From the NCBI GenBank assembly GCA_002239005.1, contig MPNL01000006.1, forward strand, positions 30,809 through 94,808: a stretch of 64,000 nucleotides of DNA, written 5' to 3'. Below are positions 25,851 through 34,880 of the stretch, in pieces (position 1 is the first letter of the stretch; the number at the start of each line of letters is the position of its first letter). Below the pieces are notes generated by a model that did not search any database, was not told where the DNA came from, and saw nothing but the letters and a program-made list of their open reading frames with translations. Both the position numbers and the translations under genes were made by a program. This DNA is from Truepera sp. bin119. GTDB taxonomy: Bacteria; Deinococcota; Deinococci; Deinococcales; Trueperaceae.

Positions 25851-27252
25851 ATGAAGAGAGCCCTTGTGACCCTGATGCTGGCGACCCTCGTTGTTGGGGG
25901 CCTAGCGATCACGCAGGGGGTTGCCCCCATCGATGAGCCCCGGGCGCTGCTTGAAGATGAGCGTAACACCGTGGAGATCGTTCGTGAGTTCAGCCCCAGC
26001 GTTGTAGCCGTCACTGTGATGGCACCGATTCGTCGGGGAGACTTCCGCTTCCGGCTTCCCTTCGACTTCCTCCCCGAAGACCTCCGTGAAAGGCTCGAGC
26101 GTCTCCCCGATGGGGGTTTCCACTTCGACGTCCTCCCCCTCCCCGAGGGCGAATCGGGTGAGGACTTCTCTTTCGAAGACCTCCCCGAAGACCTCCGTGA
26201 AAGGCTCGAGCGTCTCCCCGATGGGGGCTTCCGCTTCGACTTCGGGTGGCCGTTCGGATCCGAGCCCCGTCGGCGGGGGAGTGGCAGCGGATTTGTGATC
26301 GACGAGCAGGGCCGCCTGGTGACGAACTACCACGTGGTCCAATCCGCCCTCCTGCCCAGATCGAGCGAGTTGCTCGAGGGTGCCGAGATCAGCGTCAGCT
26401 TCCCTGGGGGGGACGGAGTTCGGGTGCGGTTCCCGGGGGGGGGAGGAGCCGGTGCAGGTCGGGGTGGTGGGTGTCAATCCATCGTTCGATCTTGCGCTTC
26501 TCGAGCCACTCGACGGTTCGCAGCTTGAGGGGACCTCACCGCTGGTGCTGGGCGACTCGGATCTGGTCGAAGTCGGCCAGAAAGCTGTCGCCATCGGTAA
26601 CCCCTTCGGCCTCGCCTCTACCGTCACCACGGGTATCGTTTCGGCGGTGGGGCGTACCCTCCCGTCGGTCGGGCAGGTTCCCATCCCGATGATCCAGACC
26701 GACGCCATCGTCAATCCCGGTAACTCTGGCGGCCCGCTGCTGAACTCCAGCGGCGAGGTGGTCGGCATCAATACTGCCATTGTTCCTGGTCGCAGCGGCA
26801 CCTCGTTCGCCGGTGTGGGTTTCGCCATCCCCAGCAACCTGCTGCGCCGGAGCCTCGATGAGCTCCTGGCGGGCGGTTTCACTGAAGTCTTTGAGACCCG
26901 TCCCCGCATCGGCATCACGGTCCGCAATCTGCTGAGCTACCCCGAGGCTGTGCGCCAGAGCCTGCACCTGCCCGACGAGGGCGTGATGGTGGTCGAGGTC
27001 CAGGCGGGCGGTCCGGGTGAGGTCGTGGGCCTACGCGGCGCGAGCTTTACCGTGAACGTCGATGGCCAAGAGTTCCCCGCAGGCGGAGACGCTATCATCG
27101 CGGTCGACGGCGAGTCTGTCCAGAGCGCTAGCGATTTGCAGGAGGTGTTGTTCTCTCACGAGCCGGGCGATACCGTGACCCTCGCTGTGGTTCGCGACGG
27201 CGAGCAGGTCGAGATCTCCGTTACCCTTGAGATCGTACCTAGGGAGGGGTGA
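25851..27252 (+). pseudogene. HtrA/DegP-like serine protease, frameshifted at a G9 tract
   Basis: Exported protease: signal peptide (MKRALVTLMLATLVVGGLAI), catalytic His in TNYHVV, Asp in SFDLALLEPL, Ser in NPGNSGGPLLNSSG, then one C-terminal PDZ domain ending at 27252. The frame breaks in a run of nine G at 26435-26443: one G fewer joins the two halves exactly (FPGGEEPVQVGVV). Cause may be sequencing error, mutation or slippage. Before the protease domain a 37-aa unit (LPEDLRERLERLPDGGF) is duplicated. AAAGGAG ribosome-binding site. Confidence 0.85.
26070..26227 (+). repeat. Tandem coding duplication in the protease gene
   Basis: A 47-base stretch beginning CTCCCCGAAGACCTCCGTGA occurs at 26070-26116 and again at 26181-26227, identical, offset 111 bases (37 codons, in frame). 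Encodes a repeated acidic amphipathic LPEDLRERLERLPDGGF unit, apparently a recent duplication. Confidence 0.85.
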
Positions 27253-27361
27253 AGCTCCTCGTTTCAGGGGCGGAGGCAACTTGCCTCTGCCCCTCCGCCC
27301 CCGGCTCCCGAGCCGGGGGCGGGACTTTGGCAGCTATTGACCGCCTAGGGGAGGGTGGGTC

Positions 27362-27367
27362 TACACT
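27362..27367 (+). promoter_or_regulatory. -10 box of leaderless promoter for flavin reductase gene
   Basis: TACACT, 5 bases before the ATG at 27373. A TTGACC lies 19 bases upstream as a possible -35. Confidence 0.6.
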
Positions 27368-27372
27368 TGACC

Positions 27373-27852
27373 ATGATCGAGCCACGGGAGTTTCGAAACG
27401 CCCTGGGGCGCTTTGCTACGGGCGTCTCCGTAGTAACGATGTGCGAAGGCGACGCGACCCATGGCCTCACCGTTAACGCCTTCATGTCGGCTTCGCTCGC
27501 GCCCCCTCTGGTCGCTGTTGGTATCGATCGACAGGCCAACGCCCACCAGACGCTCCTAGCGAGCGACCGCTACGGCGTCTCGGTCCTCAGGAACGATCAG
27601 GAGTCCCTGTCCAACCACTTCGCCGGCCGACCCACACCCGGTGTCGAGGAGCCGTTCGTCGAGGTCGACGGCTTTCCACTGCTCAAAGGGGCTCTGGTGC
27701 ACCTCATCTGCCGCATCGTGGCCGCTCACGAGACCGGGGACCACACTCTGTTCATCGGCTGCGTCGAGTACCTCGACTATGGCGAGGGTGCCCCCCTCCT
27801 CTATTACGCCGGACAGTACGCTCGGGCCAGCGAACGCAAACTCTCGGAGTAG
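27373..27852 (+). CDS. Flavin reductase domain protein
   Basis: 159-aa split-barrel FMN-binding protein of the flavin reductase/FlaRed family, which supplies reduced flavin to two-component oxygenases. Motifs: FRNALGRFATGVSVVTMCEG, THGLTVNAFMSASLAPPLVA, YGVSVLRNDQESLSNHFAGR and the late HTLFIGCVEYLDYGEGAPLL. ATG 27373 is set by the -10 box; an upstream GTG at 27355 is less likely. No oxygenase partner lies next to it. Confidence 0.88.
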   Translation: MIEPREFRNALGRFATGVSVVTMCEGDATHGLTVNAFMSASLAPPLVAVGIDRQANAHQTLLASDRYGVSVLRNDQESLSNHFAGRPTPGVEEPFVEVDGFPLLKGALVHLICRIVAAHETGDHTLFIGCVEYLDYGEGAPLLYYAGQYARASERKLSE

Positions 27853-28791
27853 GGGCGGATCGACCGCCCTCGCCGGGGCTCTTCATCACGCCACGATTCC
27901 AGGTAAGGGCTACGACCGGGGTGCGGTCGGAGGTGTCGTGGAGGCGCCTCTTGGTCGCATGCTCGTCTAAGCGAGGTCGGCCCTTCGCTCGAGGCGCCGG
28001 TCGTGGTGGGCGACAGCACCGCCAAGCGACTCGCCGCGACCGGTATGGTGGTCGAGTTAACCAGCACCTGGCTGGCCTCGCCTCTTGGTGGTCACTACTA
28101 GTGGCTCGTGCAGCGAAAGGGGCGGGTCGGTTGGAGGAGACCTAGGTGAGGGAGATTCGCAGGGCGGCATTGAGGTTGCTGGGATCACCTACCAGGGCGC
28201 CGGGGTGGCTGCTGGCCGGCGCCGAAGGCTATGATCGCTACCACGTTGGCCCCGCTGCTCGGCGGCGGCCTTTCGAAGCTGGCCTCGGTGCCCGGGCCTT
28301 GAGCGGGGTGCGCTCGAGGGGCAGGCCGGTCTGGTTAGGGGCGTTGAGGACAAGGACGACCGCGACCCCGAGAGCGGCTCCCGGGCCGGGATCGTCGGCA
28401 TAGAGTTGGACCTCACCCAGGGTGGCCAGATCGAGATCGTCGGTCTGGATCAGTTCCTCGACCTCAACATCTCCGCCGGACGCTAGGATATCGTCCACGG
28501 CTTCAACTGCCCGCATCGGACTCAAGCAGGTCGGGCCACCTCCTGCGGGACGGCACCCTCAGCCACCTCCGTATGCGAATCCCTTTTCGACCGGCACACT
28601 CCTCTTCAGTGCGGACGGCGAGAGCCAAAGCCTGTCCCCAGGGTTCGGCTAGGTTCAGAGGATCGCTTGGGCGATGTGGTGGTACGTTGCGAGGACAGCC
28701 TCGACGACCGGTGTGCTCAACGGGGCCAGTCGGCCGCTGTGGGTTTCGCCACAGCGTATCGCGAATCCTTACATGGTTGGTAACAGTGCTG
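27853..28791. other. Long stretch without a recognised gene
   Basis: About 940 bases. Some frames look coding-like: VVVGDSTAKRLAATGMVVEL on the plus strand near 28000-28080, and a 95-aa minus frame at 28238-28525 (MSPMRAVEAVDDILASGGDV). Neither has an identifiable family, start signal or continuation, so they may be remnants of one or two decayed genes. Confidence 0.35.
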
Positions 28792-28797
28792 TATACT
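28769..28797 (+). promoter_or_regulatory. Promoter of the DEAD-box helicase gene
   Basis: TTACAT at 28769-28774, 17-base spacer, TATACT at 28792-28797. This leaves a leader of about 65 bases before the ATG at 28867, which has a GAAGGA ribosome-binding site. The long leader is unusual here and would fit the cold-induced or autoregulated leaders of such helicases. Confidence 0.5.
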
Positions 28798-28866
28798 TTA
28801 GCCTGCTATCTGGTAATCCGGCTGAGAGTGCGACTTGGCTGCAGGTAAGCCGAGGAAGGACTCTTC

Positions 28867-30135
28867 ATGCATTTCACAGACTTCGGTCTCCACCCGCGGG
28901 TGGCGTCGGGCATCGGCGTCGCTGGCTACGAGAACCCCACCCCTATCCAGGAGAAAGCCATCCCGCTAATGATGGCCGGCCGCGACGTGATGGGCTTGGC
29001 CCAGACCGGAACGGGCAAGACCGCCGCCTTTGCCCTGCCTATCCTTCACCACCTCGTGCGCGGCCGGCGCGGCCGGGTGCGGGCACTCGTCGTCGCTCCG
29101 ACCCGCGAACTGGCCGAGCAGATTCACGACACCTTCCGCACCCTCGGCCGGGCGACCGGCTTGCGGAGCGCGACCGTCTATGGCGGCGTCGGAATGAATC
29201 CGCAGATCCAGGCTCTCGGCGGCCGTGCGGAGATCATCGTGGCCTGCCCGGGCCGCCTGCTCGACCACCTTCAACAGTCCAATGCTGACCTCTCCAGTGT
29301 CGAGATCCTGGTCCTCGACGAGGCCGATCACATGTTCGACATGGGCTTCCTGCCCGATGTCCGGCGTATCCTTCGCCAACTCCCGTCGGAGCGGCAGACG
29401 CTGATGTTCTCGGCGACCATGCCACCCGACATCCGCAGCTTGGCCCGCGACGCCCTGCGCGACTCGACCATTGTCCAGATCGGCCACATCGCCCCAGCGG
29501 AGACCGTCTCCCACGCCATCTATCCCGTGGAACAGCATCAGAAGACCGCCATTATCAAACACCTGCTTGGGCAGTTCGACCCCCAGGCTACCCTGGTGTT
29601 CACCCGCACCAAGCATGGAGCCAAGCGCTTGGCTCAGCAACTTGACCGCGTCGGCCATCTCGCTGTCTCTCTGCAAGGCAACATGTCGCAGAACAAGCGG
29701 CAGCAGGCACTCGACGGGTTCCGCCAAGGCCGCTACCGGATCCTGGTCGCCACCGATATCGCTGCCCGAGGCATCGACGTGATCAGGGTCTCGCACGTCG
29801 TCAACTACGACATGCCAACGACTGCGGATGCTTACACCCACAGGATCGGCCGCACCGGCCGGGCCGAGCGCAAAGGTGAGGCCCTCTCCCTGATCACCCG
29901 TGACGATGAGGATATGGTCCGCACCATTGAACGTATGCTGGGCAAACCTCTCAGGCGAGTCCGTGCGGAGGGCTTCGACTACCGTGCCCCTGACCCTGAC
30001 TCCAGAGGACCGACCGAGTTCGCCAGAAGCCCGCGCCCGCAGCGAGGTCGCGGTGCCCCCCTGGTGCAGAACGGTTCCAGCAGGAAGGGGGGGGCGCGCC
30101 AGCGTCACAGGAGCCGGAGGGGGCGGCGGGGCTAG
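28867..30135 (+). CDS. DEAD-box ATP-dependent RNA helicase
   Basis: 422 aa with all motifs: Q motif (FTDFGLHPRV through PTPIQEKAIP), motif I AQTGTGKTAAF, PTRELAEQI, VACPGRLLDHL, VLDEADHMFDMGF, SATMP, and the C-terminal VATDIAARGIDV and HRIGRTGRAER. The last ~45 residues are basic and Arg/Gly-rich, an RNA-binding tail. RhlE/CsdA-like; ribosome assembly or RNA decay are the usual roles. Exact orthology cannot be decided by eye. Confidence 0.94.
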   Translation: MHFTDFGLHPRVASGIGVAGYENPTPIQEKAIPLMMAGRDVMGLAQTGTGKTAAFALPILHHLVRGRRGRVRALVVAPTRELAEQIHDTFRTLGRATGLRSATVYGGVGMNPQIQALGGRAEIIVACPGRLLDHLQQSNADLSSVEILVLDEADHMFDMGFLPDVRRILRQLPSERQTLMFSATMPPDIRSLARDALRDSTIVQIGHIAPAETVSHAIYPVEQHQKTAIIKHLLGQFDPQATLVFTRTKHGAKRLAQQLDRVGHLAVSLQGNMSQNKRQQALDGFRQGRYRILVATDIAARGIDVIRVSHVVNYDMPTTADAYTHRIGRTGRAERKGEALSLITRDDEDMVRTIERMLGKPLRRVRAEGFDYRAPDPDSRGPTEFARSPRPQRGRGAPLVQNGSSRKGGARQRHRSRRGRRG

Positions 30136-30443
30136 GGTTGCCGAGAGATTCCCTGAGTCAACCCCTTAGAACCCTCATCGACCCGCAGCAACCTCGCCCG
30201 AACGAGGTCGCCGGGCGGTCGCTGATCATAATCGATCCTCTCTGATGGGGCTTGGCCCCCACGAAGAGGGTGTGGAGGAGGGGCGAGGGTGCGTCAGTTA
30301 CGGGCGCTGACGGGTCCGTCGCTGGCTGCGACGCAGGTGCGTACCCTCCCGGCGGACGCCGTAGGCGAGCCTGCAGGGCCTCTTGGAACTGCTCCTTGGT
30401 TGGTGGTGTCCGGGTCGGTTGCGACCGAGGGGGCGACAAGGGG
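30136..30443. other. Intergenic stretch before the CRISPR-like repeats
   Basis: About 300 bases, no gene recognised. A GGGTTG...CAACCC pair right after the helicase stop (about 30135-30165) is a weak terminator candidate. Confidence 0.3.
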
Positions 30444-30552
30444 GAGGCTCCCCACCGGGGTGAGGGTAATGGCCTGTAACTGGAACGAGACGGCCGCCAT
30501 CCATGCCGACCTCAAGAGGCTCCCCACCGGGGTGAGGGTAATGGCCTGTAAC
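30444..30552. CRISPR. Two-repeat CRISPR-like relic
   Basis: A 37-nt direct repeat is present twice, identical, at 30444-30480 and 30516-30552, separated by a 35-nt unique spacer. On the minus strand the repeat starts GTTACAGGCCATTACCCTCA and contains a CCCC/GGGG stem (ACCCCGGTGGGGA). Repeat and spacer lengths are typical of CRISPR. No further repeats and no cas genes are in the window, so it may be an orphan or a dying array; a plain duplication is the alternative. Confidence 0.5.
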
Positions 30553-30762
30553 CGCTAGGCGACCGCTCGATGATCGGTGCCTGGGAAGCTTCCGTTCGCC
30601 GGACCGCTTCGAGCGTGAGGGCTTTCGGCAGGACCTCCCGGTTCGGGAAGTGTCTGTGCCCGCCCGCCACCCGCGGCGACCTCCTCGGGGGCGCACCGGG
30701 GTTCCGCGACGGTACCGAGTCCGCGGCATCTTGCAAAATCTGGGATCGACTGTTGTAACCTG

Positions 30763-31509
30763 ATGCGTGAGACACAGGTTCTAGGCGCGGTGCGTGATGC
30801 AATGGAGGGGATGGGTGGTCTCTTTCCCGACATGGCGAACCGGGTGTTGGAGGTCCACCGCAGGCTTGTAGATCACTATGGGGTGTGGAGATGGATACAG
30901 CGGCGCGAGCCCATGCACGAGCTGATTTCTACCATGCTCTCTCACCGCACCACCGAGGCCGACGAGGCCCGAGCCTACGCTCGAATGCGCGAGCGCTTTC
31001 CCACCTGGGAGGCGGTCCGCGACGCCCCCGTAGACGAATTGATCGAGGCCATCTCGCCAGCGAGATTCCCCAGCACTAAGGCACCCAACATCCAGAAAGC
31101 ACTTGCCACGATCATTGAGGAGCGCGGCGAGGCCTCCATCGACTTCCTAACCGACCTTGCACCTGAGGAGGGTCTGGCCTGGCTTCTCCGGCGGCCCGGG
31201 GTAGGGGTGAAGACCGCCTCCCTGGTTCTGCTCTTCTGCTTCGGCAAGCCGCTGCTGCCGGTGGACACCCACGTGCACCGGGTGAGCCAGCGGGTGGGAC
31301 TGATCGGGCCAAAGGTCGGCTCCGACACCGCCCACCGGATCCTGCTCGCGCTGCTGCCGAACGACCGGCACACACTCTACGCCTTCCACGTCAACACCCT
31401 CAGGCACGGCCAGCGGGTGTGCGTTTGGGGGGAGCCCAACTGTGACCGCTGCCGGCTTACAGACCTGTGCGACTGGTATAGGCAGAACCGGGCGCGGGGT
31501 CGCCCCTGA
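30763..31509 (+). CDS. nth: Endonuclease III-family DNA glycosylase
   Basis: Base-excision repair glycosylase/AP lyase for oxidised pyrimidines. 248 aa: helix-hairpin-helix LLRRPGVGVKTASLVLLF with the catalytic Lys, the catalytic Asp in PVDTHVHRVSQRVGL, and a 4Fe-4S loop with spacing C-x6-C-x2-C-x5-C (CVWGEPNCDRCRLTDLC). The N-terminus is ~25 residues longer than usual; MEGMGG or a later Met may be the real start. TTGCAA and TGTAAC boxes lie just upstream of the ATG. Confidence 0.9.
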   Translation: MRETQVLGAVRDAMEGMGGLFPDMANRVLEVHRRLVDHYGVWRWIQRREPMHELISTMLSHRTTEADEARAYARMRERFPTWEAVRDAPVDELIEAISPARFPSTKAPNIQKALATIIEERGEASIDFLTDLAPEEGLAWLLRRPGVGVKTASLVLLFCFGKPLLPVDTHVHRVSQRVGLIGPKVGSDTAHRILLALLPNDRHTLYAFHVNTLRHGQRVCVWGEPNCDRCRLTDLCDWYRQNRARGRP

Positions 31510-31682
31510 CTGCAGCAGAGCCTTTCCGCTTCGCCCGCCCCCAAAATTCTTCCGATTGCAGGGCTCGTTAGGTGTGGAGGGGGTATCCTCACCCCTCGAC
31601 GGCTTTGTAGACGAGCAGTCTGCCGGTCAGCAGCGCCCGCGCAACCTCCTCGCTGTCTCGCTTGAGGTGCTCGAGCGAGATA

Positions 31683-32165
31683 TCAGGGGATGACGCGGCC
31701 GTGCCCAGCCATGCGCCGGTAGAGCGTGGTTTGGCCGCTGTGGTAGCTCTCGTGCCAGACAAGAAACTCAAATCGGGCGCCCACCGTCGACCCGCCGGAC
31801 TCGCGCTCCAGATCGGCTTCTGTGAGTCTGGCTGCAGCTTGCTCGATGAGCGGCTGGGTCGCCTTGTAGGCCTCGATAAGCTCAGTGAGCGGCTCGGCAT
31901 CCCCCGCTGTGGCCGCAGTCGAGCCTTTGCCATAGCGCTTTCCCCGCTCCTCACTCCAGGGGGCCTCCGTGCCGAGGGTGCGCAGGATGCCGCAGCGGGA
32001 GTGGGTCAAGTGTCCCATCAGCCAGTTGAGGTGGCTGCCCCCCTGCATGTACGGGATCAGGCTCTGCTCGTGGCTGACGTCCTTGAGGTTTTTCAGGATC
32101 ACGCTGAAGTTGCGGTCGATCACCTTGAGGTAGGTACTTGTGATCGGAGCAGCAGTCTGGGTCAT
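31683..32165 (-). CDS. DinB-family four-helix protein
   Basis: 160 aa with the DinB/YfiT metal-binding pattern: His in MGHLTHSR and the pair in WHESYHSGQTTLYRRM. Members include thiol-dependent S-transferases and stress proteins; the exact activity is not predictable. ATG 32165 has a GGGAGG ribosome-binding site 7 bases upstream, preferred over the ten-codon longer frame. It follows nfo by 58 bases on the same strand and may be co-transcribed. Confidence 0.85.
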   Translation of the reverse strand: MTQTAAPITSTYLKVIDRNFSVILKNLKDVSHEQSLIPYMQGGSHLNWLMGHLTHSRCGILRTLGTEAPWSEERGKRYGKGSTAATAGDAEPLTELIEAYKATQPLIEQAAARLTEADLERESGGSTVGARFEFLVWHESYHSGQTTLYRRMAGHGRVIP

Positions 32166-32223
32166 GGACGAACCTCCCGGCTGGGTTGGTCTCACGGTAT
32201 CAGTTCGTGCCGCCGACCGATGT

Positions 32224-33078
32224 TCAGTTGGGGGGGTCGAGGCCGCGCAGTGTTTCGAGGTCGCGGCGGTGGCCCTCGCCTTCGTCGCCGAGGGGTGTTT
32301 CCAGGATCATGGGCAACGTCCGTAGGCGGGGGTCGTGCACGATCCGGGCGAAGAACTCGGGACCGATCTCCCCGGTGGCGATGGAGGCGTGGCGGTCCTT
32401 GTGTGCTCCCAACGGGAACTTTGAGTCGTTCAGGTGGATAGCCTCGAGCCGCTCTAGCCCGACCGCCTGGTCGATCGCCTCGAGCAGCGCCTCGTAGCCG
32501 GCGTCGTCGCGTAGGTCGTAGCCGGCGGCGAAGGCGTGACACGAGTCGAGGCAGACCCCGAGGCGCTGCGGCTCGTCGACTAGTCCGACGATGCGCCCTA
32601 GCTGCTCGAAGCGGCTGCCCAGCACCGTGCCTTGCCCAGCGGTGTTCTCGAGCAGTACCCGGGCCGACAGGTCGGACCGCCCGGCGAAGGCCTCATCGAG
32701 GGAGCGGGCGACCCCCTCGAGCCCCTCGTCCTCGCCAGCGTCTAGGTGTGCCCCGGGGTGTAGTACCAGCCCGGGGATGCCTAGGAGGCTGCAGCGCTCC
32801 AACTCGTCTATGAGCGCCAGCCTTGACTTCCGAAGTGTCTCCTCGTCGGTGCTGCACAGGTTGATCAGGTACGAAGCGTGGGCTACGACAGGGACGGGGT
32901 CGGCCTCGTGGGCGGATCGAAAGCGCGCGACCGCCTCCTCGGCAAGCGGCTTTGCGCTCCACCGATTGGCATTCTTCACGAAGATTTGTAGGGCGTCGCA
33001 GCCGATCTCGCGGCCACGGGTGAAGGCCTTGTCCACACCTCCGGCGACGGATACGTGAGCCCCCAAGGGTGCAGTCAT
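32224..33078 (-). CDS. nfo: Endonuclease IV (AP endonuclease)
   Basis: Zinc-dependent AP endonuclease in base-excision repair, 284 aa TIM barrel. Metal ligands appear in LGAHVSVAGG, LVLHPGAHLDAG, LLENTAGQG, CLDSCHAFAAGYDLR, HLNDSKFPLGAHKDRHASIA and ILETP. The chosen ATG lies 7 bases after TACACT; the frame is open 17 codons upstream without similarity. With nth it makes two base-excision genes within 2 kb, transcribed convergently. Confidence 0.94.
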   Translation of the reverse strand: MTAPLGAHVSVAGGVDKAFTRGREIGCDALQIFVKNANRWSAKPLAEEAVARFRSAHEADPVPVVAHASYLINLCSTDEETLRKSRLALIDELERCSLLGIPGLVLHPGAHLDAGEDEGLEGVARSLDEAFAGRSDLSARVLLENTAGQGTVLGSRFEQLGRIVGLVDEPQRLGVCLDSCHAFAAGYDLRDDAGYEALLEAIDQAVGLERLEAIHLNDSKFPLGAHKDRHASIATGEIGPEFFARIVHDPRLRTLPMILETPLGDEGEGHRRDLETLRGLDPPN

Positions 33079-33085
33079 GGGGAAG

Positions 33086-33091
33086 AGTGTA
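33086..33091 (-). promoter_or_regulatory. -10 box of leaderless nfo promoter
   Basis: TACACT on the minus strand, 7 bases before the nfo ATG. Confidence 0.55.
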
Positions 33092-33120
33092 ACCTGTGAC
33101 CTTGCCCCCGTCGTCGCACT

Positions 33121-33157
33121 CCCGATCAAGGATCGGTTTGTAGAATCCTTGATCGGG
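33121..33157. promoter_or_regulatory. Perfect 13-bp inverted repeat upstream of nfo
   Basis: CCCGATCAAGGAT, 11-base spacer, ATCCTTGATCGGG. It starts 30 bases upstream of the nfo -10 box. On the plus strand it is followed by a pyrimidine run (TCCTCTCTCTTACC). It could be a terminator or a protein-binding dyad; I cannot decide. Confidence 0.5.
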
Positions 33158-33506
33158 TCCTCTCTCTTACCTGGGGATGCCCTCTAAACGCAACCCCTGG
33201 TGGACAACTTCCACCTTGGGAGGTGTCCACGGCCTCAATGGCCTCTATGTGTTTGGATAGCTGCAGGTGCGCATCATCTATGAGCGGCGACGTATGGTGC
33301 GGCGAGAGGTTGGTAGGGTGGTCACGCACCAGGGGAGGACGCTAGCTGGGCACGGACCGCTACCGTCACGACCCGTGGGATCAGGTGCCGGTCCTGTTTG
33401 GCCCGGGTCTGATCTCGCTCCCCAGAGGTTGACATGTGGACAAAACGAAGAGCCCCCGGGTGTCGAGTGCCGCTTTTTTGTGTCACCCGAGCCACTTTTT
33501 CGACAG
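33158..33506. other. Intergenic stretch, nothing recognised
   Basis: About 350 bases between nfo and the RibD/DHFR-like gene. GC drops from about here to 34.7 kb, marking the likely edge of acquired DNA. Confidence 0.35.
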
Positions 33507-34085
33507 CTATCCTGGAGCGATGAACGGCCTCGAGCATTCGACACCCTGGACACGATACTTGTGCTGGACGAAACCAAACTCATATACCCGTGTTGCGATA
33601 TGCAACAGATGTATGTCAGAGCGCATAGGACCAAATAGCGGTTTGCCCGTGCCGAGAAGGATGGGGATAACTGTGATCGTGAGTTCGTTGATAAGGCGCT
33701 CTGAGAGGAAACTCTGGACCGTAATCCCGCCATCTATATAGAGGTGCCGTTTGCCCTGCGCACGCAGTTTTGCCACAAGGTCTTTCGGCGCTTCTTGCGA
33801 GAAAGTGACTGTATGAGGCGAATTCGGTGGCAACGGCGGTGCGCGATGGCTCATCACAACGACCGGCGTATCGCCGTATGGCCATTCGCCGAAGGTGAGA
33901 ACTTGTTCGAAGGTATTCCACCCCATAACCAGTGTATCGACGGTGGACATGAAAGCTTTGTAGCCGCAGTCTTCCCCGGGCGGGACAACCGCATTTGCTG
34001 CGTTGAGCCAATCAATGCTTCCGTCCGATCGCGCAATGAAGCCATCAAGACTGGTTGCGATGAATACGGAGCACTTGATTGTCAC
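33507..34085 (-). CDS. RibD C-terminal domain / dihydrofolate reductase-like protein
   Basis: 192 aa of the RibD_C fold: SVFIATSLDGFIARSDGSID at the N-terminus, DTLVMGWNTFEQVL, PVVVMSHR, HLYIDGGITVQSFL and TVIPILLGTGKPLFG. Such stand-alone proteins (YyaP/YwjB type) are NADPH-dependent reductases of unknown substrate. GTG at 34085 with AGAGGGGG upstream; the open frame extends 25 codons further without similarity. GC is visibly lower than in the neighbours, suggesting transfer. Confidence 0.85.
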   Translation of the reverse strand: MTIKCSVFIATSLDGFIARSDGSIDWLNAANAVVPPGEDCGYKAFMSTVDTLVMGWNTFEQVLTFGEWPYGDTPVVVMSHRAPPLPPNSPHTVTFSQEAPKDLVAKLRAQGKRHLYIDGGITVQSFLSERLINELTITVIPILLGTGKPLFGPMRSDIHLLHIATRVYEFGFVQHKYRVQGVECSRPFIAPG

Positions 34086-34267
34086 GGAATGCCCCCTCTT
34101 GTCGAGTGTCAATCCAGACCTAGCCTGCGATACGGTCGCCGTGCCTCCTCGTCGCGGCAAAAGCGAGACGATAAGGGGTCACACACGTATCGGTGGACGT
34201 GGTGTGATGAGAATGTTCAACATTACATGATGTTTCGCTATGTCAAGATGAACGGGCATACGGCAGC

Positions 34268-34717
34268 ATGGAGACAATTTCTTTCATATCTCAGAAGGGC
34301 GGAGCGGGTAAGACCACGCTAGCCCTCAATCTCGCTGGCGCTGCGAATATCGACGGTCTCCAAAGTGTAGTTGTCGATCTTGATCCACAAGCTAGCGCCA
34401 AAGGCTGGCACGATCAGCGCAACGAGGCCCCGGTTGTCATCTCTACGCACGCTACTCGCCTTGCAGAAGTCATTGACACTGTCAGGGAACATGATGCAGA
34501 CCTCTGTATTATCGACACGGCCCCGCACTCCGAGACCGTGGCTCTGGCTGCTGCCAAAGCTGCCGATTTAATTCTTATTCCCTGCCGGCCTGCTGTTTTC
34601 GACCTTCGGGCCATTTCTAGTTCTATTGACCTCACCCAGATCGCCGGGAAACCTGCACTGGTAGTCGATTACATGTGCATCGGCGGAACATCCTGGTCTG
34701 CCGGACCGAGCCCCTAG
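34268..34717 (+). pseudogene. parA: ParA-family ATPase, C-terminally truncated
   Basis: Plasmid-type partition ATPase: deviant Walker A SQKGGAGKTTLALNLAG, switch I DLDPQASAKGW, Walker B LCIIDTAPH and LILIPCRPAVFDL. Homology stops at about residue 132 (IAGKPALVV), after which 17 unrelated residues lead to a stop; normal length is about 210 aa. No parB or parS is visible. Lower GC than the neighbours. Probably the edge of a decayed plasmid or integrative element. Confidence 0.75.
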
Positions 34718-34880
34718 GCGGGGAACCTGGCTCGACTGTGTTCTGTCCGGCATCTACCTCTTCACTACCCTTGGATGGACTCACCTGCGACGTTGTGACG
34801 GGGATAGTACGCGCCCGCTGCCCCACACGGACCCGGGTGCTCGATAAGAACAGGGATTGAGGGCGAAGGGGGAACAGGCG

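Noticed and set aside
28238..28525. 95-codon minus-strand frame
   Set aside because: No start signal, no recognisable family and a Pro/Arg-rich end typical of random high-GC frames.
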